Made by a program: the position numbers and the translations under genes
From: Otis tarda
Lineage: Eukaryota; Chordata; Aves; Otidiformes; Otididae
DNA: 64,000 nt
Direction: 5' to 3'
Assembly (NCBI GenBank): GCA_026413225.1
Contig: CM048554.1
Location: 90,623,963 to 90,687,962 of the forward strand
Shown here: positions 13,982-26,342 of the stretch, in pieces
Layout: each line of letters opens with the position of its first letter
Position numbering within the stretch: position 1 is the stretch's first letter
Notes under the pieces: model-generated
Seen by the model: the letters and a program-made list of their open reading frames with translations, nothing else
Database searches by the model: none
Told to the model about the DNA's origin: nothing

Positions 13982-14216
13982 GATAGATTCAGACTAGACA
14001 TAAGGAAAATTTTTTTTTACAATGAGGGTGGTGGAACACTGGAACAAGTTGCCCGGAGAGATGGTGAATGCCCCATCCCTGGAAACATTCAAGGACAGGT
14101 TGGATGAGGCTCCAAGCAACCTGATCTTGTTGGAGATGTCCCTGCTCCTTGCAGGGGGTTTGGACTAGATGACCTTTAAAGGTCCCCTCCAACCCAAACT
14201 ATTCTATGATTCTATA
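13982..14216 (+). mobile_element. CR1 LINE fragment (right arm of inverted pair)
   Basis: Sense CR1 3' end of about 235 bp. It encodes the last ORF2 residues ([24 protein letters not shown]), then the 3' UTR hairpin, the GACCTTTAAAGGTC palindrome and terminal ATTCTATGATTCTATAAT. It is 5' truncated. Confidence 0.95.
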
Positions 14217-15589
14217 ATTTTATATCAAACAAAATATCAATGTATGCCTGTTTAAAGCCAGAAGTTTCTCACTATATAGTCATAAATATGTCTGAAAAGC
14301 TCACCATCATATTTTTAAAAACACCTCAATAAGATTGCTGTTAGAGTTAATAGGTCTAGACATAATGCTGCTAGAAAATATTTACTTAGAAGTAACAAGA
14401 AGCAAATGCTGCTGACAAATATTTGGGGATGCTGAGTTGTGAATAGAAAATAATTTATCAGCTTCATCATTAAAGAAATATCCAATGTTGATATCTTGTG
14501 AAAGAAAAAGTATCATTTGAGAGAAATAACGCTGTTTTTCGTCTTTGTAAGTGAGCACTGAAATGGTGGTGCTAACTTCAGCCAGGGTATTTCACGTGGT
14601 TTTAGAAGGATGGTTTAGTGCTTTCATTCCCTTCTGCTGGTTCGCTGTATAAATGGCAGCTTAAATACTTTCGCAACTGCAGATGAGCAGAGAGCATATT
14701 CCCTGGAGTCTCTCAGGCAGCAAAAATCACAACTTGTGGCAACATTGAAAATCTGCTCTGTGTTCAGAGACCTATGATAAACCCAGAGCAGAAACATAAA
14801 TCTTCCTTCTTCATTTAAGACTGTGCCTAAATAATATAGTCTAGCCTTCTAATTTAAATACAGTTTATTTTAGGGGAGGGAACAGCTAATTTACAGAAAG
14901 GTTAAAGTGCTAGTCTTGAATTTATTCTTTGCGCTATTAGCTTTCATTGATGAGGCTGTTAGATATTCTGCGATGGAGTATTTCCCACACTGAGGTATAG
15001 GATGCTATAAAACATGAGGCTATGTAACTGATCCTGTGTGGGCAAATAAGATCCCTGTTTTCACTGCTCATTATTAAGAAAATTAAAATCCATTTAAGCA
15101 TGAGCCACAGAAATAGGCAACTTGATCAAGTTCCTATGTACTGGAAGAACTCATACGAATATCAGTACTTTTCTACCAGTAATAGAAGTCTAAAAATGAA
15201 GAGGTGTGAACTAGAGTAGCTGATTTTAAATGAAGATACTGAGATCTCAGACTCAGCAGAAGGGAATTACAGGGAGCCTAGTGAAAGTAGGGAACTAAGC
15301 TTAAAATTAATGCTTTTCATTGATATTCACTGGGGAAGATGTCCTACTGTAAGACCTTCCTTTATAGGAGGTGAGCCTGAGGAACTCTCTTAATATGAAA
15401 TGACACAGTAAGAGGGTTTAGAAAAGTCAGTGGCAAGAGAAGAATCAAACCGATGACATCAGGCAGCATGAGCCTAGTATATACCTGTTGAACTCAGGGC
15501 TAAATTTGCTGAACAGTTAATCGTAGCTTCCAACCTATTGTTTAAAATGTTGTTTGTTTGGTGTTTTTTTTTTTTTTTCCTTTTGATGG
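14217..15589. other. AT-rich DNA, possibly including the 5' part of the ancient CR1
   Basis: No gene is recognised. The last 150-250 bp may belong to the ancient CR1 remnant that follows, but similarity is too weak to place its start. A T17-type tract lies just before 15,580. Confidence 0.35.
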
Positions 15590-16750
15590 GTGGGAGGTGG
15601 CAAATGTAACACCAGTTTTTATCAAAGGGCTGCAGAGAGAATTTGAGGAGCCACAGAACAGTACCTCTGACCTCTGTGCTGGACAAATCAGTAGAAGCTG
15701 TAACAAATGACAGAAAAGATTAGAGAGGTGAAATACAATCTAGGGGAGAAGAGTCAAAGCAGAGTTCGTAGACTGAAGTAATTCCTCACAAATCTGTTCT
15801 AGTTCTTTGAAGAGTATTTGAGTAAGAGTGATTCAGTTAATACATTTCCAAAAACCTTTCAACAATGTTTTTTACCAAAGGCTCTTGGTGAGATTAAGAT
15901 GTTGCAGATTAATAATTGGTTAAATTAAGGAAGCTACAGGGAAGGAGTAAATGATTGCTATTTCACAATAGAGAGGAGTGTCCACAGTCCCAGGCTCTGT
16001 GCTGTTTAGTGTACTCATAAATAATTTGAGAATCATTTGCTGCTTGATCAGACAAGATATTTCAGAATAGCCAAAACTCATACCAACTGCAAAGACCATT
16101 AGAAGGATTTCTTGGTAATTGGCTGTAAAATAAAAATGGCAGAGGCAGTCTGGGGCCTGTATACTTTAAGTAATGCACCTGGGAAAAACAATCCCAAATA
16201 TATGTTCAAAATGATAATTTTCCTATTAACTATAATAATTTTCTGAAAAATTGTTGTAATGATCAATGATAATTGAAAGGCAAATGGAAAGTTAGAAGTT
16301 ATAAGGAAAGGAATGGAGGACAAAATATCACTTTGTCACTTTGTCACTGTTACATATATAGGGTGTTGAACAGGGAGCTAATTTCTGATCCCTTAATCTC
16401 AAAAAGATATAGTAGAACTAGAAAAGATACAGAGAAGGACAATAAGGTTAACCAGAAATCTGAAATGGAAAGATTAAATGAGTTACAGCTTTTAGCCTGG
16501 GAAAGAGACTACTGAGATGTATGTCGTGCAGTTCAGTTGAGGATGATCTTTCCCTGTTTCTCACAACCTGTGTGGTATGGGCAGTGTAATGGTGCTATGA
16601 GGCATCTGGCTTAAAACAAGCAAGGGGAAGTACTTTTCCACACAGCCTGTAATACAGCTCAGGAACTCATTGCTATAGGACGTGTCAGATGTAAAAGTGG
16701 AAATGCGTTGGGCAAATTGGATGGATTTGGAGAAGAAAGGCCATCAGGAA
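15590..16750 (+). mobile_element. ancient decayed CR1/L3-like LINE (RT to 3' end)
   Basis: No intact frame survives, but ORF2 motifs appear in colinear order on the plus strand. CTCACAAATCTGTTCTAG near 15,787 reads LTNLF, matching [10 protein letters not shown] of the intact CR1 in this window. AATACATTTCCAAAAACCTTTC near 15,839 matches the KAFD region. CTGTTTAGTGTACTCATAAAT near 16,003 reads LFSVLIN, as before the FADD box. The frame at 16,406-16,474 reads DIVELEKIQRR, parallel to [11 protein letters not shown] of the intact copy. The tail near 16,610-16,700 resembles the C-terminal HWNRLP-type segment. There are no octamer repeats. It belongs to a much older CR1 lineage of the type shared among sauropsids; the exact subfamily and the 5' limit are uncertain. 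Confidence 0.8.
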
Positions 16751-18525
16751 CAAACTGCCACAGAGCAGCCTCAAACACCTGCTTGCTGGGAAGATCAGCT
16801 GTGGTCAACAGGGCTCTCTGTGTGCCATGTTTCCTGGCAGTAGCATCTGCTGATAACCACTGCCAGAGACTGGCTACAGGAACAGATGGGCCTTTAGACT
16901 GACTGAAGTGTCTTAAAATATTTATGCTCATATCCCTTCTGTCAGTTACATGGAGTTAACCCTGTTCTTCACTGTTGACTGAGTGACCAAAGGGTGACCT
17001 GTGCTAGAGGATTCAGGTGGCTGCTGTGACTCAGATCTTTTGCCAGTGGGAGGTTGTGGCTCTGTGGAGTTGTCAGCCAGCTCTACTTTCAGGCTTCACC
17101 AGCTCTTCTGCTTCTGCCACTGTCCTGGACTTTCTTTTTGACTCCCAAACCTTGATTTTCTTAAAAGTTAGGTTTTAACTTGTGTTCTTTTTTGGGGGAG
17201 CTTAAGTAGAAGATGTTGCCTTGAGGAGGCACATGGGTACAATTCCAGCATATCTGTATGTTGGTCTCATAGCAAAGAGACCCAGCATGTTACCCAGAAT
17301 GCAGTAAGGAATACAAGCTCTGCTGTCAGGATCTATCTCTGCCTGCGTGGCGTGGAGGAAGGAAAGGTGTCCACTAATGAGGCAGGTGATTCATTACGAT
17401 ATGAAACAGACTGACTATGACTCCTTTGTAAATAACTTCTGGCTATGTTTCCTAGCAGACAGGTGGAAGCTCCTTATTCGTGTGCATTACTGACGCATAC
17501 TTATCAAATAGTGATAATGCAGTGGACAAACAAATGGCATTTCCAATATTAATATGTAAATGACACACTAAGAAGAAGTGATCAAGGCCTCCTGAAATAC
17601 AGCAGCGAGCACTATTGCATTCCTTGCCCTTCAATGTGCTGTACACTGTAGATAGCTCTTTTCCCTAAATGAATATTCAGAGCTTTCATTTTGTCTTCTT
17701 CCTCATGCTTAAATACTTCAGATACATTTTTTCCTAAATATGTTGCACTGTTTGCATATAATGCTTTATTATAACTCCTAGGAGGCTGATGTGACCAACG
17801 GTTTGCTTGAACATCCTTTGGGTGCTCTGATTCCCCAGAAATGTTTATAAGTTATTCCTAGCTTGGGAACAGAAGATGCAGTACTGAGGTGGATTTCCTT
17901 GTGAGAAACCATGCTGAATAATCCCCTTTTGCAAACACGTCCAACCCTATCTTGGAAACTGATTGGGAATTTTTGTTTTGTTCCTAGTATTTTTTTTTTT
18001 TCTGGAAATCTGTTCCAGAACTTCAGTATCCAGATGGCTGGAAATCTCATTTCTTAGTAACCATTTTCTTCATATGCCAACACTGTTTGTGACCTTGGAA
18101 AATAATTCTTTTGTGTTTTCCCCCTGAAGTATTTGTCGCAGAATCAGTCCCTGTCTCAGGATGTGGCATCTTTGCTTTTTTTAAAGCTGAATAAGTAATT
18201 TTGTAGTAGTGTACCCTTATAAGATGAATCTCCACTTCTCCAGTCATTTAACTGGTGTTCCCTGAACATGTGCCAGTCTGAGTTCCTCCTTCTTTAACAT
18301 AAGCTGTTAGGAAATGTAAGTGTTGTGTGAGCTGAAGCTTTCCTTATCAGAGCTTAACCCAACAATGCTGATTCTCTGCTGCCTTTACATAAGAAGTAGA
18401 GTGACTACGGAGACTATTATGGAGAGAGAGATTATGGAGACTTGTACAACATATCCTGCCGGATCAAGCAACTCCACATGAAAAGATCCTGGTAGAAGAG
18501 AAAAGAATACCTCAATATTCAAAAT
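16751..18525. other. unannotated DNA
   Basis: No gene, RNA or mobile element recognised. A T tract lies near 17,992-18,001. Open frames are under 91 codons. Confidence 0.4.
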
Positions 18526-18655
18526 AAGCTACATGAAGAGCAGCTAGAGTGGTGCCTGATCAACGCCAGGAACTTGTGTAGCACACTTCACATTCATCCT
18601 TGCTCCTGTCCAAGGGACTTTTGCAAGCCCAGCCCCTGGCCACCCAGCACAGTGC
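18526..18655 (+). repeat. diverged direct repeat, copy 1 of 2
   Basis: About 130 bp starting AATAAGCTACA that aligns without gaps to 19,664-19,793 at roughly two thirds identity by hand. Shared blocks include AGAGTGGTG, CTGAT, ACACTTCA, TTCATCC and GGGACTT. One frame stays open through this copy, but its counterpart in copy 2 has a TGA. The family is not recognised. Confidence 0.65.
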
Positions 18656-19663
18656 ATTTTTTCTGGGAGACTCATGGCTGGAAGTGTGCAATATTTAGGA
18701 TTCCTTTTCCGTACTAGATCTGAGCAGAAGCATTACGATGAGGGAAGATCCCATTCACATCCTCTTTTAGCAGCTACTTCTGTTGGCTGAAGGAGTGAAT
18801 TGCAAATGATTTCCTAGCTCCAGTTCTCCTTTGCCTATTTATTTGAGTTTACTAAGAAGAATTGATAGATATTGGAGAAGGAAGTGCCTAGTGGGCAAGA
18901 CTCAGCAGGAATCTCCTGTTTCCAGAGAGAGAGATTTGTATTGAAATCCCTTTGGAATTGGCTTTATTTAAGTTTTTACATCATACTCTGCTGTATCTAG
19001 CACTGGAAGAAGTATAAGTTAGTTTTAGAGGGAGGTTTCCTACAAGCAGTTTGGAATGGCAACTAGTCATTGGCAATGGCAATTTGTTCTCACTTGCAGC
19101 AGGCAAGGTGATGTTACGTAGTAATAGCTGTTCAGAGGAATAAATTGAATAAACTTGGCTTAAGATAGTTTCACTTTTAAAGCTGTCTAAAGTTTAGTCA
19201 ACAAACTCATCTCTGCTCAATGCGCTTATATTTACTCTCTTGATTTTTTAAAGACATCCTTTAGACTAAGACAAAAATAATTTCCTTTGCTTTAAAATCT
19301 CGTTTCTGAGTGTAGCAGCGAGATGCTGGAGAGGGCTGGGGAGGTTGTTTTCTTCATCAAGAAACTAAAGGAAGACCTGAGGTGATCGCTCTGCCTCTGA
19401 TGAAATTCATTCCTTTATCTGGAAGCTCTTAAATCATTCCTGGCAGAGGTGACATTATAAAAATAATCCTGAAGAACGAAAGTTCTTGCCCATGGAATAC
19501 ACTGCATTGCACCAAATGGTAGGCATTTATTAATTTTTTTTTTTCTTAGGGAGGCTACAAGAGTTGAGAGACACATGGAAACTTTAGTTTCCTTTAGATT
19601 TCTTTAATCACTTTTTACAAGTTGATAGATTTTTTTTTTTCCCTCAAATCAACATGTTGTGAA
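18656..19663. other. DNA between the two repeat copies
   Basis: About 1 kb separating the diverged direct repeats. No gene or other element is recognised. T-rich tracts flank the second repeat copy. Confidence 0.4.
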
Positions 19664-19793
19664 ATAAGCTACACACAGGATTGCCAGAGTGGTGACTGAT
19701 GAAGCTGAGGGACTTGCTCAGGACACTTCAGGTTCATCCCTGTCCCACATTAGGGGACTTCGGTGAACCAAGGCCCGGCTTGCCATTCACCAC
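19664..19793 (+). repeat. diverged direct repeat, copy 2 of 2
   Basis: Second copy of the 130-bp repeat, same orientation. It contains GGTTCATCCC, which resembles a pol III B box (GGTTCRANNCC), and an upstream TGGTGACTGATGA that is a loose A-box candidate. A tRNA-derived SINE is therefore one possibility, though copy 1 does not keep the B box well (CATTCATCCT). Alternatives are an old DNA-transposon fragment or a local duplication. Confidence 0.65.
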
Positions 19794-22700
19794 TCTCTGG
19801 CAATATGGGCCTGTGAAGCACTGCTCTGCTGTTCCCGTGTACTTGATTGCAGCAGTGTGTGGCACATATTTATTTAATTGTATGTGAATATTTAAATGGG
19901 TATAAAATAAATCCTTTTCCTGTGGCTTACTCCTTTGGCAGGCAGATGCACTCTGGGGACATAGACTTTACTGCAAGGCAATAGAGAGAGAATTTTGTGG
20001 AAGTCTGTGGGACTCAGGAATGCCTCACACTCCTCGAATTCCCCTCTGGTGAAGGAGAACCTGTGGGATTTGATTTCCTTTTGAGGGACCAGGAGATGGT
20101 TCTTCTTCCTTCTGGTAGTGTAAAGAGGTGGAAGCTGTCACATCCTTGGGTGAATTTGTTCTTGGAACAGGGATGGTTTATTTGTTGGTTTTTTTTTTTT
20201 TTGACAGTAAAAGCAATACACAAGCAGTGCTGAAGCTGAATTATGGGCATAATGATATATGAGCCTATATATAAGCCTGCTAGTTTCAAGGACGCTAATA
20301 TCTGTCACTTTCTGTAGATTATTAAAAAAAAAGAAAACCTCAGACTCTAGAAAACAGCAAATAAAGAATGAAGGTTGTGAGTCTATGCTGTTATATTTAG
20401 TGGTACTTAATTAATCTGAATAGAGTTACAACCTAAATGCACAGATAATGTAATTTTGAAGTAATTTCTGCTGGTTGTAGTGATTTTTCGGGACATATTT
20501 TGGCTTATGCTGTTCTGGAGGCATCATGTCTGGTTTAATAAGCTTCTTTAATTCTGATCAGGAGCTTTTCTACTATATTGTAACAGAGCATTTGAACTCT
20601 TCTGTTATGTAAAACATTTAGCATGTGCGTGAAAACTTGGAGCTGGTCTGCAGTTCAGCAGCAGTGCTAAGTACAAACTTTGCTGGATGGCATCTAATTT
20701 CTGCGTCACTAGGGATGGAAACAGGCATTTGGGTGGCTTACGGCTTGGGAAGTCCAATGTGCCAGCTTAGAATTTAGTGAGGGAGATGAGACACTCTTTA
20801 GAGAAAATCCACAACTTAACTAGGAAATTCGGCTGCAAACACACCGTGTGGTCCAAGAAGCAAGTAGACAACTAGAATAAAGGCAGATAGAAAGAGATGA
20901 GCTTAGACCTTTTGCTATGCAGCTTTTGCAAGCTTCTTCCCAGACCTTAGCTCCCGGACACCTGATTTCTATAGCTTTTATGTGTTTTAAGTTGTCAGCT
21001 TAGTGCAGCTGTTTCAGTTTTTATTTATCTTTGAGCGTATTGCAATGATTTCTGCCATGTACTTTTGATAGTCTTTGCCAGAATACCACAAATGGCTTGA
21101 AATGGGAGCTGAGAATGACAGTGTCTCAGCCACAGCAGCGACTACTGTCTTCTGAGCAGCTGCTCAATCTAGCTGACAACTGAGGGCTTCTAATAAAAAA
21201 GCCATTTTACTGTGTACACTTGATTTGTTACCCTGATTTACAGAAGGTGATAAGTAATCCTCATCTTCAGGTTGGTTCTGAGACATAGTAAGATGTCTGG
21301 AGACTTTCCAGCAGCAGAGGAATTACATTAGTGTAATATTCTAATTTATAGTGTAGTGCTCTGTTTAGCATAACTCAGCTTTACAAATTGGCTGTCTCTG
21401 ACCTTGATGTTCTCTCATATGGACTGTGATAACAGTGAATTTTGAGAATGTTCCTTGTTACCTGATAAGCGAAATGCTATTTGGGCATCCAGAGGGCAGC
21501 ACAGAACAGAGGTCTCTCCTCTAGGAGACAGCTTCATGCTCTCTGGGCAGCGTGAAACTCACTTGTGGGGTTTTTTTTCAGGCATTAGGAAACTCAGCTT
21601 TGTTGACATGGCTTCAATATGGTATCAAACCACTGCATCAGCCTGGTTACTAGTATGTGGATGAAAGTCCTATAGGTGGGCAAAGTCCCCAGGTGCCGGG
21701 GTGGCTTTGGAAGTGGTGAGCAGTAAGGCTGCTCTAATGTGTGCGGGGTTGTGAGCAGGCAGTTCTGAGGACTTTCTAAGTCTCTATTTTAACCTCCCAG
21801 ACCGTACTCTTTTCAGCTCCACTCTGCTGCTTTTATTAAGTAATCTGCCAGTGATCTAGCATTCAGCTGGATGTGAAGGCTTGGGAGAGCTTTCAGGTGG
21901 GGAAGGAAAGTGGCACTGTGTTCAAAGCTGAAATCAGGAGTCTACCAAGCAGGCACCTGAAATCTTATTTCTGGAGGTGTGCTGCTCTGTCCTTTCTGTC
22001 ATGGCCAAAGCATGAATATTAGCCAATGTTACTCAGCACTGGAGAAAAGTCACTGACAGCCTCTTAAAGAAGCATGTGAAGTTGAGTATCCAAACTTCCA
22101 GAAGTTTAGTCTTGACTGCAAGAGGCTCTGTGTAGGTAGCAGCCTGTGGAACAGTGTGTTGCACTCATCAGTGAACTGGGAGCTTGCTGCATAATCGGTA
22201 AAGCTGCTCTCAGATAGACCAGTGACTTTACTGGGGTCACCTGTATAAATGGGGTCAGCATCCATCCACACTTGCTCATGTGAACTTGCCAGGATACTGA
22301 AAGATTTCTGCCCCAAATGTGATAATGAGCTGATATTTCATTGTTGCTTATGTTTAATTTTTCCATCCACTGGTGTTACTGGTTGAAGTGGTCAAGCCAG
22401 GTAATCAAACTGAGACCCCAATCTACATCCCACCACAGTGGCCTGGGTGAAGTCATGGTGGCAAAGCTCTAAGTGATATCAAAGAGGGTTGGCTGTCATC
22501 CATAGCAAAACCCAAGCCCTGTCCCTCCCTAGCACTAGTAGCCTAAAAGCATTGTCAGCTTAGCTTGTCATGCTTAACCTACCACTTTATTGGCAAACAT
22601 CTTTCATATTGTAAGCAATTCTACAATGTATATAGAGGCAGTAAAACAAGCAATGATTCTGTAACTCTTAAAATTCACTTAGAATTATGATACATTTAGT

Positions 22701-23050
22701 TTTATCTTGTATGACTTCCAAGGGAAAAAAGTATTAAAAGTTTTATGTTTGAACATTTTCCTCAGAGAGTTCTTCTGATGTGTAATCTCTTATTTCATCC
22801 TGCTAAGTATATTTTATTTCTCAAGTAATGTAGTTACTTACGTGTAAGGGAACTAATTCATATCCCTTAAAAAAACAAATATTCTTCCCATTAGGTACTA
22901 AAAATTTACTTACGAGAATTTTGGCTTGTTTACTTTTGACTTTTAAAATTTTTGAATGTAAATAAAGCATGAATCATTTTGTGTTTGGAAGCTCTGCTGT
23001 AGGAAGCTCCAGATAATTTTTTTTTTGAGAATGGAGAGGGTATGGTGTGA
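19794..23050. other. unannotated DNA
   Basis: No gene or mobile element recognised. A T tract lies near 20,189-20,203. Open frames are under 95 codons and overlap on both strands. Confidence 0.4.
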
Positions 23051-23098
23051 AGGTGTGTGTGGGTGTGTGTATATATATGCATATATGTGTACACACTT
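23051..23098. repeat. (TG)n/(TA)n imperfect microsatellite
   Basis: Runs of GT, then TATATATATGCATATATG, then GTGTACACAC. This is a short compound dinucleotide repeat with Z-DNA-prone alternating purine-pyrimidine character. Confidence 0.85.
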
Positions 23099-26000
23099 GT
23101 CTGTGAGCATTTATACATGAATGTAAGTATGTACACCCACATATAAGTAAGACACCCACACAGGTATCGATGCAAAACTTCAGTTGCAGGATTAGAGTGA
23201 TCTGACTGGCATCTCATGCTGCCCCAACACCAGAAGAGGGGGGGTCTTGTAAAAAATACAACAATTAAGTTTAAAGAGGAAAAAAGTAGTAAGGAAGGAA
23301 AGAAGGTGATGATGATACCACAAGATCATATAAATTATCTGTGGGCCCAGCATGATGTTTCTGAATCATTCTGAAACACCTTTAATAAGGACTGTGGGTT
23401 GTCCCTGACTGCCACTGACATGTAAGGATTGTTATTTGGCTGATGGATGTTGCAGCAGAAGCAGGTCTCAAGGAGTGATTTGAAAGAGAAGATTCCCATC
23501 AGATCTTTTTCAAAGGGTACATTTTCTCCTTCAAATCAGTTGGAGTTCCCAGAGCTGAATCATTAACAAGCATCTTTTCTCATAAAGTTCAGAGCCCCAT
23601 AGCACAGGCAGCAGAATGAAATTAAAGCTTGAGAGATTTCCCATGCACACAACCATACAAAAGCTTACTTTTCTGGAAGTTGCCTCGTTTTCTGGTGAGT
23701 TGTTGTGTGTAAAGGACACATAATTTCCTTGCCCAGCATTTCCTGGGAATCTTTTTCAGGATTACATGGGGCAAGCTGCAGCCAGAGGAGTGACCTGAGG
23801 ATGTCGATGCTGCCAGTCCTGGCAAGCAGAGGACTGAGGAGGTGCAAGTCCTGCAGCAGCTCACCAAGCCTTGGTCCAGAGCAAAGCTTTTGAAGTACTT
23901 GCAGGGAAAAGACTGTGTTGCTAAGCCTGATTTCTCAGCTCTGTAAAAAAAAAACAAAACCCTTCAGAGTGCAAATATGCTGCATAGAACCGAATTACAC
24001 TGTTCTGACTGGATTATATCTTGGGAAGACTAGTTAATTTAGTTCAATCTTCAAATCTCTGTTAAAGTCCCTGTGGTGACTTCAAGGTCATGGTAGTAAA
24101 TTTTAGTTTGAGATGGATACAACATGGTTTACTTGTTTGTTTTTTAAATAGGGTTTGTGGTTTTATCTAATTTTAAATCCAGAGTCTAAATCAGTTTAGT
24201 CTTCACTACAGGACAATACAGGATCTCATCTGTACAGCTTTAGGGATTAGAATCTCAAAGGTAAAGATCTACTTAGCATCTGCTGAGTCCAGTTCAAGGC
24301 AGATGCTTACCTGTCATTGAGGACACAGATGTAAATACCACCCCCATTCCTTTCTGTGGGCAAAGCCAGGAGATCTGCTTGGGCTCATGTGTAGCCTTTT
24401 ATACCTTCACCCATTTCTGCTGAGTTTGCAGATGGGAGGATTTACGGATGCCTTTTTTTATCACCACAGCAATCACACAGCAAAAGTGGAGTCCTTTTCT
24501 TACACTGCCCGTCCATGGGAGGAGAGGCTGAATTCAACGTCTCTGTCTGAGTGGAAATGAGGCTCCTACGTTTGGCTCCTACATGGCTCACCAGGACTCA
24601 CTGCAGAAAAGAAATTACTCGTGCTGCAAGGGATCGATAAGGCTAGTCTGGATTTGTGCCTCAAAATTAAACCTGCTGAAAACTTACTGTGAAACAGAAT
24701 TTGGCACTAGTTTGACCCATTTCTAACTAGGGTGGTACTCTGATTTACATGCTATTCAAACACCCAGTGAGGCGAGACTGAGCTTAATTATTAAAGAGAT
24801 AATGCAATGTTATGGAGATAAATTAGTTTCACACAGGCCAGCAGTTGGACACTAACACAAGCTAGATTTGAGTCGGTCACTTACTAGTCCTCCAGAACGT
24901 TCCCATTTGCTCTGATTTGCGTGGAACAAACACGGGTAAGCACAGTGCGGTAGCCAGAGAGAAATTCTGGAGCACCGCAGCCTAGGGCAGGCAGTGGCCC
25001 ACACCATGAGCAGTGTCAGCTTTCAAACACACTTATATCCTGTGTAGAAAGTCTATTACCTGAAATGAATGCATGTTTGTAAAACTGTTTGTTACTTTCT
25101 TTGCTCATATTAGTTTGTTGGTAAGTGAAAGCAAGACATCTTGCTCTGTCTTTTCTTGCATGGAATAGCTCAGAGAAAGATAGGTGGTGTTTAAATGGCA
25201 AATGCCGTTGTCTCTTTTCATTCCTTTTTTTCGCTTAGTGAGCTTCAGAAGTTTTCTGAGAATCATTCAGACGGAAATTGTACCAATAGATGAGTCACAG
25301 AAGAGCTTGGGGACAAGCAGCACCAAATGTGTCTGTGACTCCTTTCTTCACTCTCAGGAAATGTGATTCAGACCGTTTCTGGGGTGTACATGGCAGATTT
25401 TTGCTTTCAGGCTGTCGGAAATCAGACACCTGCTGTCATTTCCAAAGAACTGGTTTTCTCATGGCAGTGTTTTTGGTTTTTGATTTTTTTTTTTTTCCAT
25501 TAGATATAGGGCTTTTCCTCTTTTCTAACTCTTGGGTGTGGAGGAAGAGGTTTCTTCCTCTGGCCATCCCTTCTCAGTATCCTCCCATGGCATGTGGTAG
25601 CATGGCAGCTAAGCACCTCTCTTGCTCTCTGCCTCCACAGGCACACTACTTCTGCTCTGTAGTTTTAAAGAAAGTGGATAATTTCCCTCCCTCTTTCTCT
25701 GCCATGCAAGTCATTCCCCATCCCACAAATAAATCAAAAGCAGCATGAGTCGAAAGATGCCAGGTGGGAACAACAGGAAAAACAAACAAATAAATAACCC
25801 CTCCATGCCCTCCCAAACCTCCTTGATTTTGAGCTTAGTTCTCTCCTTGAGAAGTTTACTGTACTTTGGATTCCCTGTAGTGACATCTGTGAGCTGTGTT
25901 TTCTGGATGGTAACAGATTTGCAACCCTGACAGGGTCCTGAGCTCCTTGTCTCATCAGCCAGCTCACCTTCCCCATTTCCCTTCTTCCTCTCTCACTGCT

Positions 26001-26312
26001 GACTTTGTCTTCTCAGAATTTACTCCCCTTTCCATATCTGTATCTAATCTCTATCAAATATCTGTCTACCTATCTCTTTGAGTCCTTTCTTAATAAATTC
26101 ATGTCTAGTCTCCCTTCATTGTTTGCCTCTTTTTCTTTTTTCCCCTCCCTCTCCATTTAACCCTGCCAATGACAGGTGTGTTCAACTTGTGGTTCAAGGA
26201 CAGGTTTTTATTGTAGCCTGTTTTTTTTTTCTGAGCAAATGAGGCTTATGAAAACATGCTGCCTTTGGCTGTCGATCAGTTGTCCACAGTCCTGCCCCCA
26301 CTGGCCATTGGT
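23099..26312. other. unannotated DNA
   Basis: No gene or mobile element recognised. The longest open frame, plus 25,290-25,748 (152 codons), has a Phe-rich stretch arising from a T tract near 25,486-25,497 and no recognisable domain. Confidence 0.4.
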
Positions 26313-26342
26313 CATGTGAGATGATTTCATGTGAGGTGATTT
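26313..26342. repeat. 15-bp tandem duplication
   Basis: Two adjacent copies of CATGTGAGATGATTT / CATGTGAGGTGATTT differ by one base. Confidence 0.9.

Noticed and set aside
25290..25748. 152-codon plus-strand frame
   Set aside because: It contains a T-tract-encoded Phe run and has overlapping frames on both strands, with no recognisable motif.
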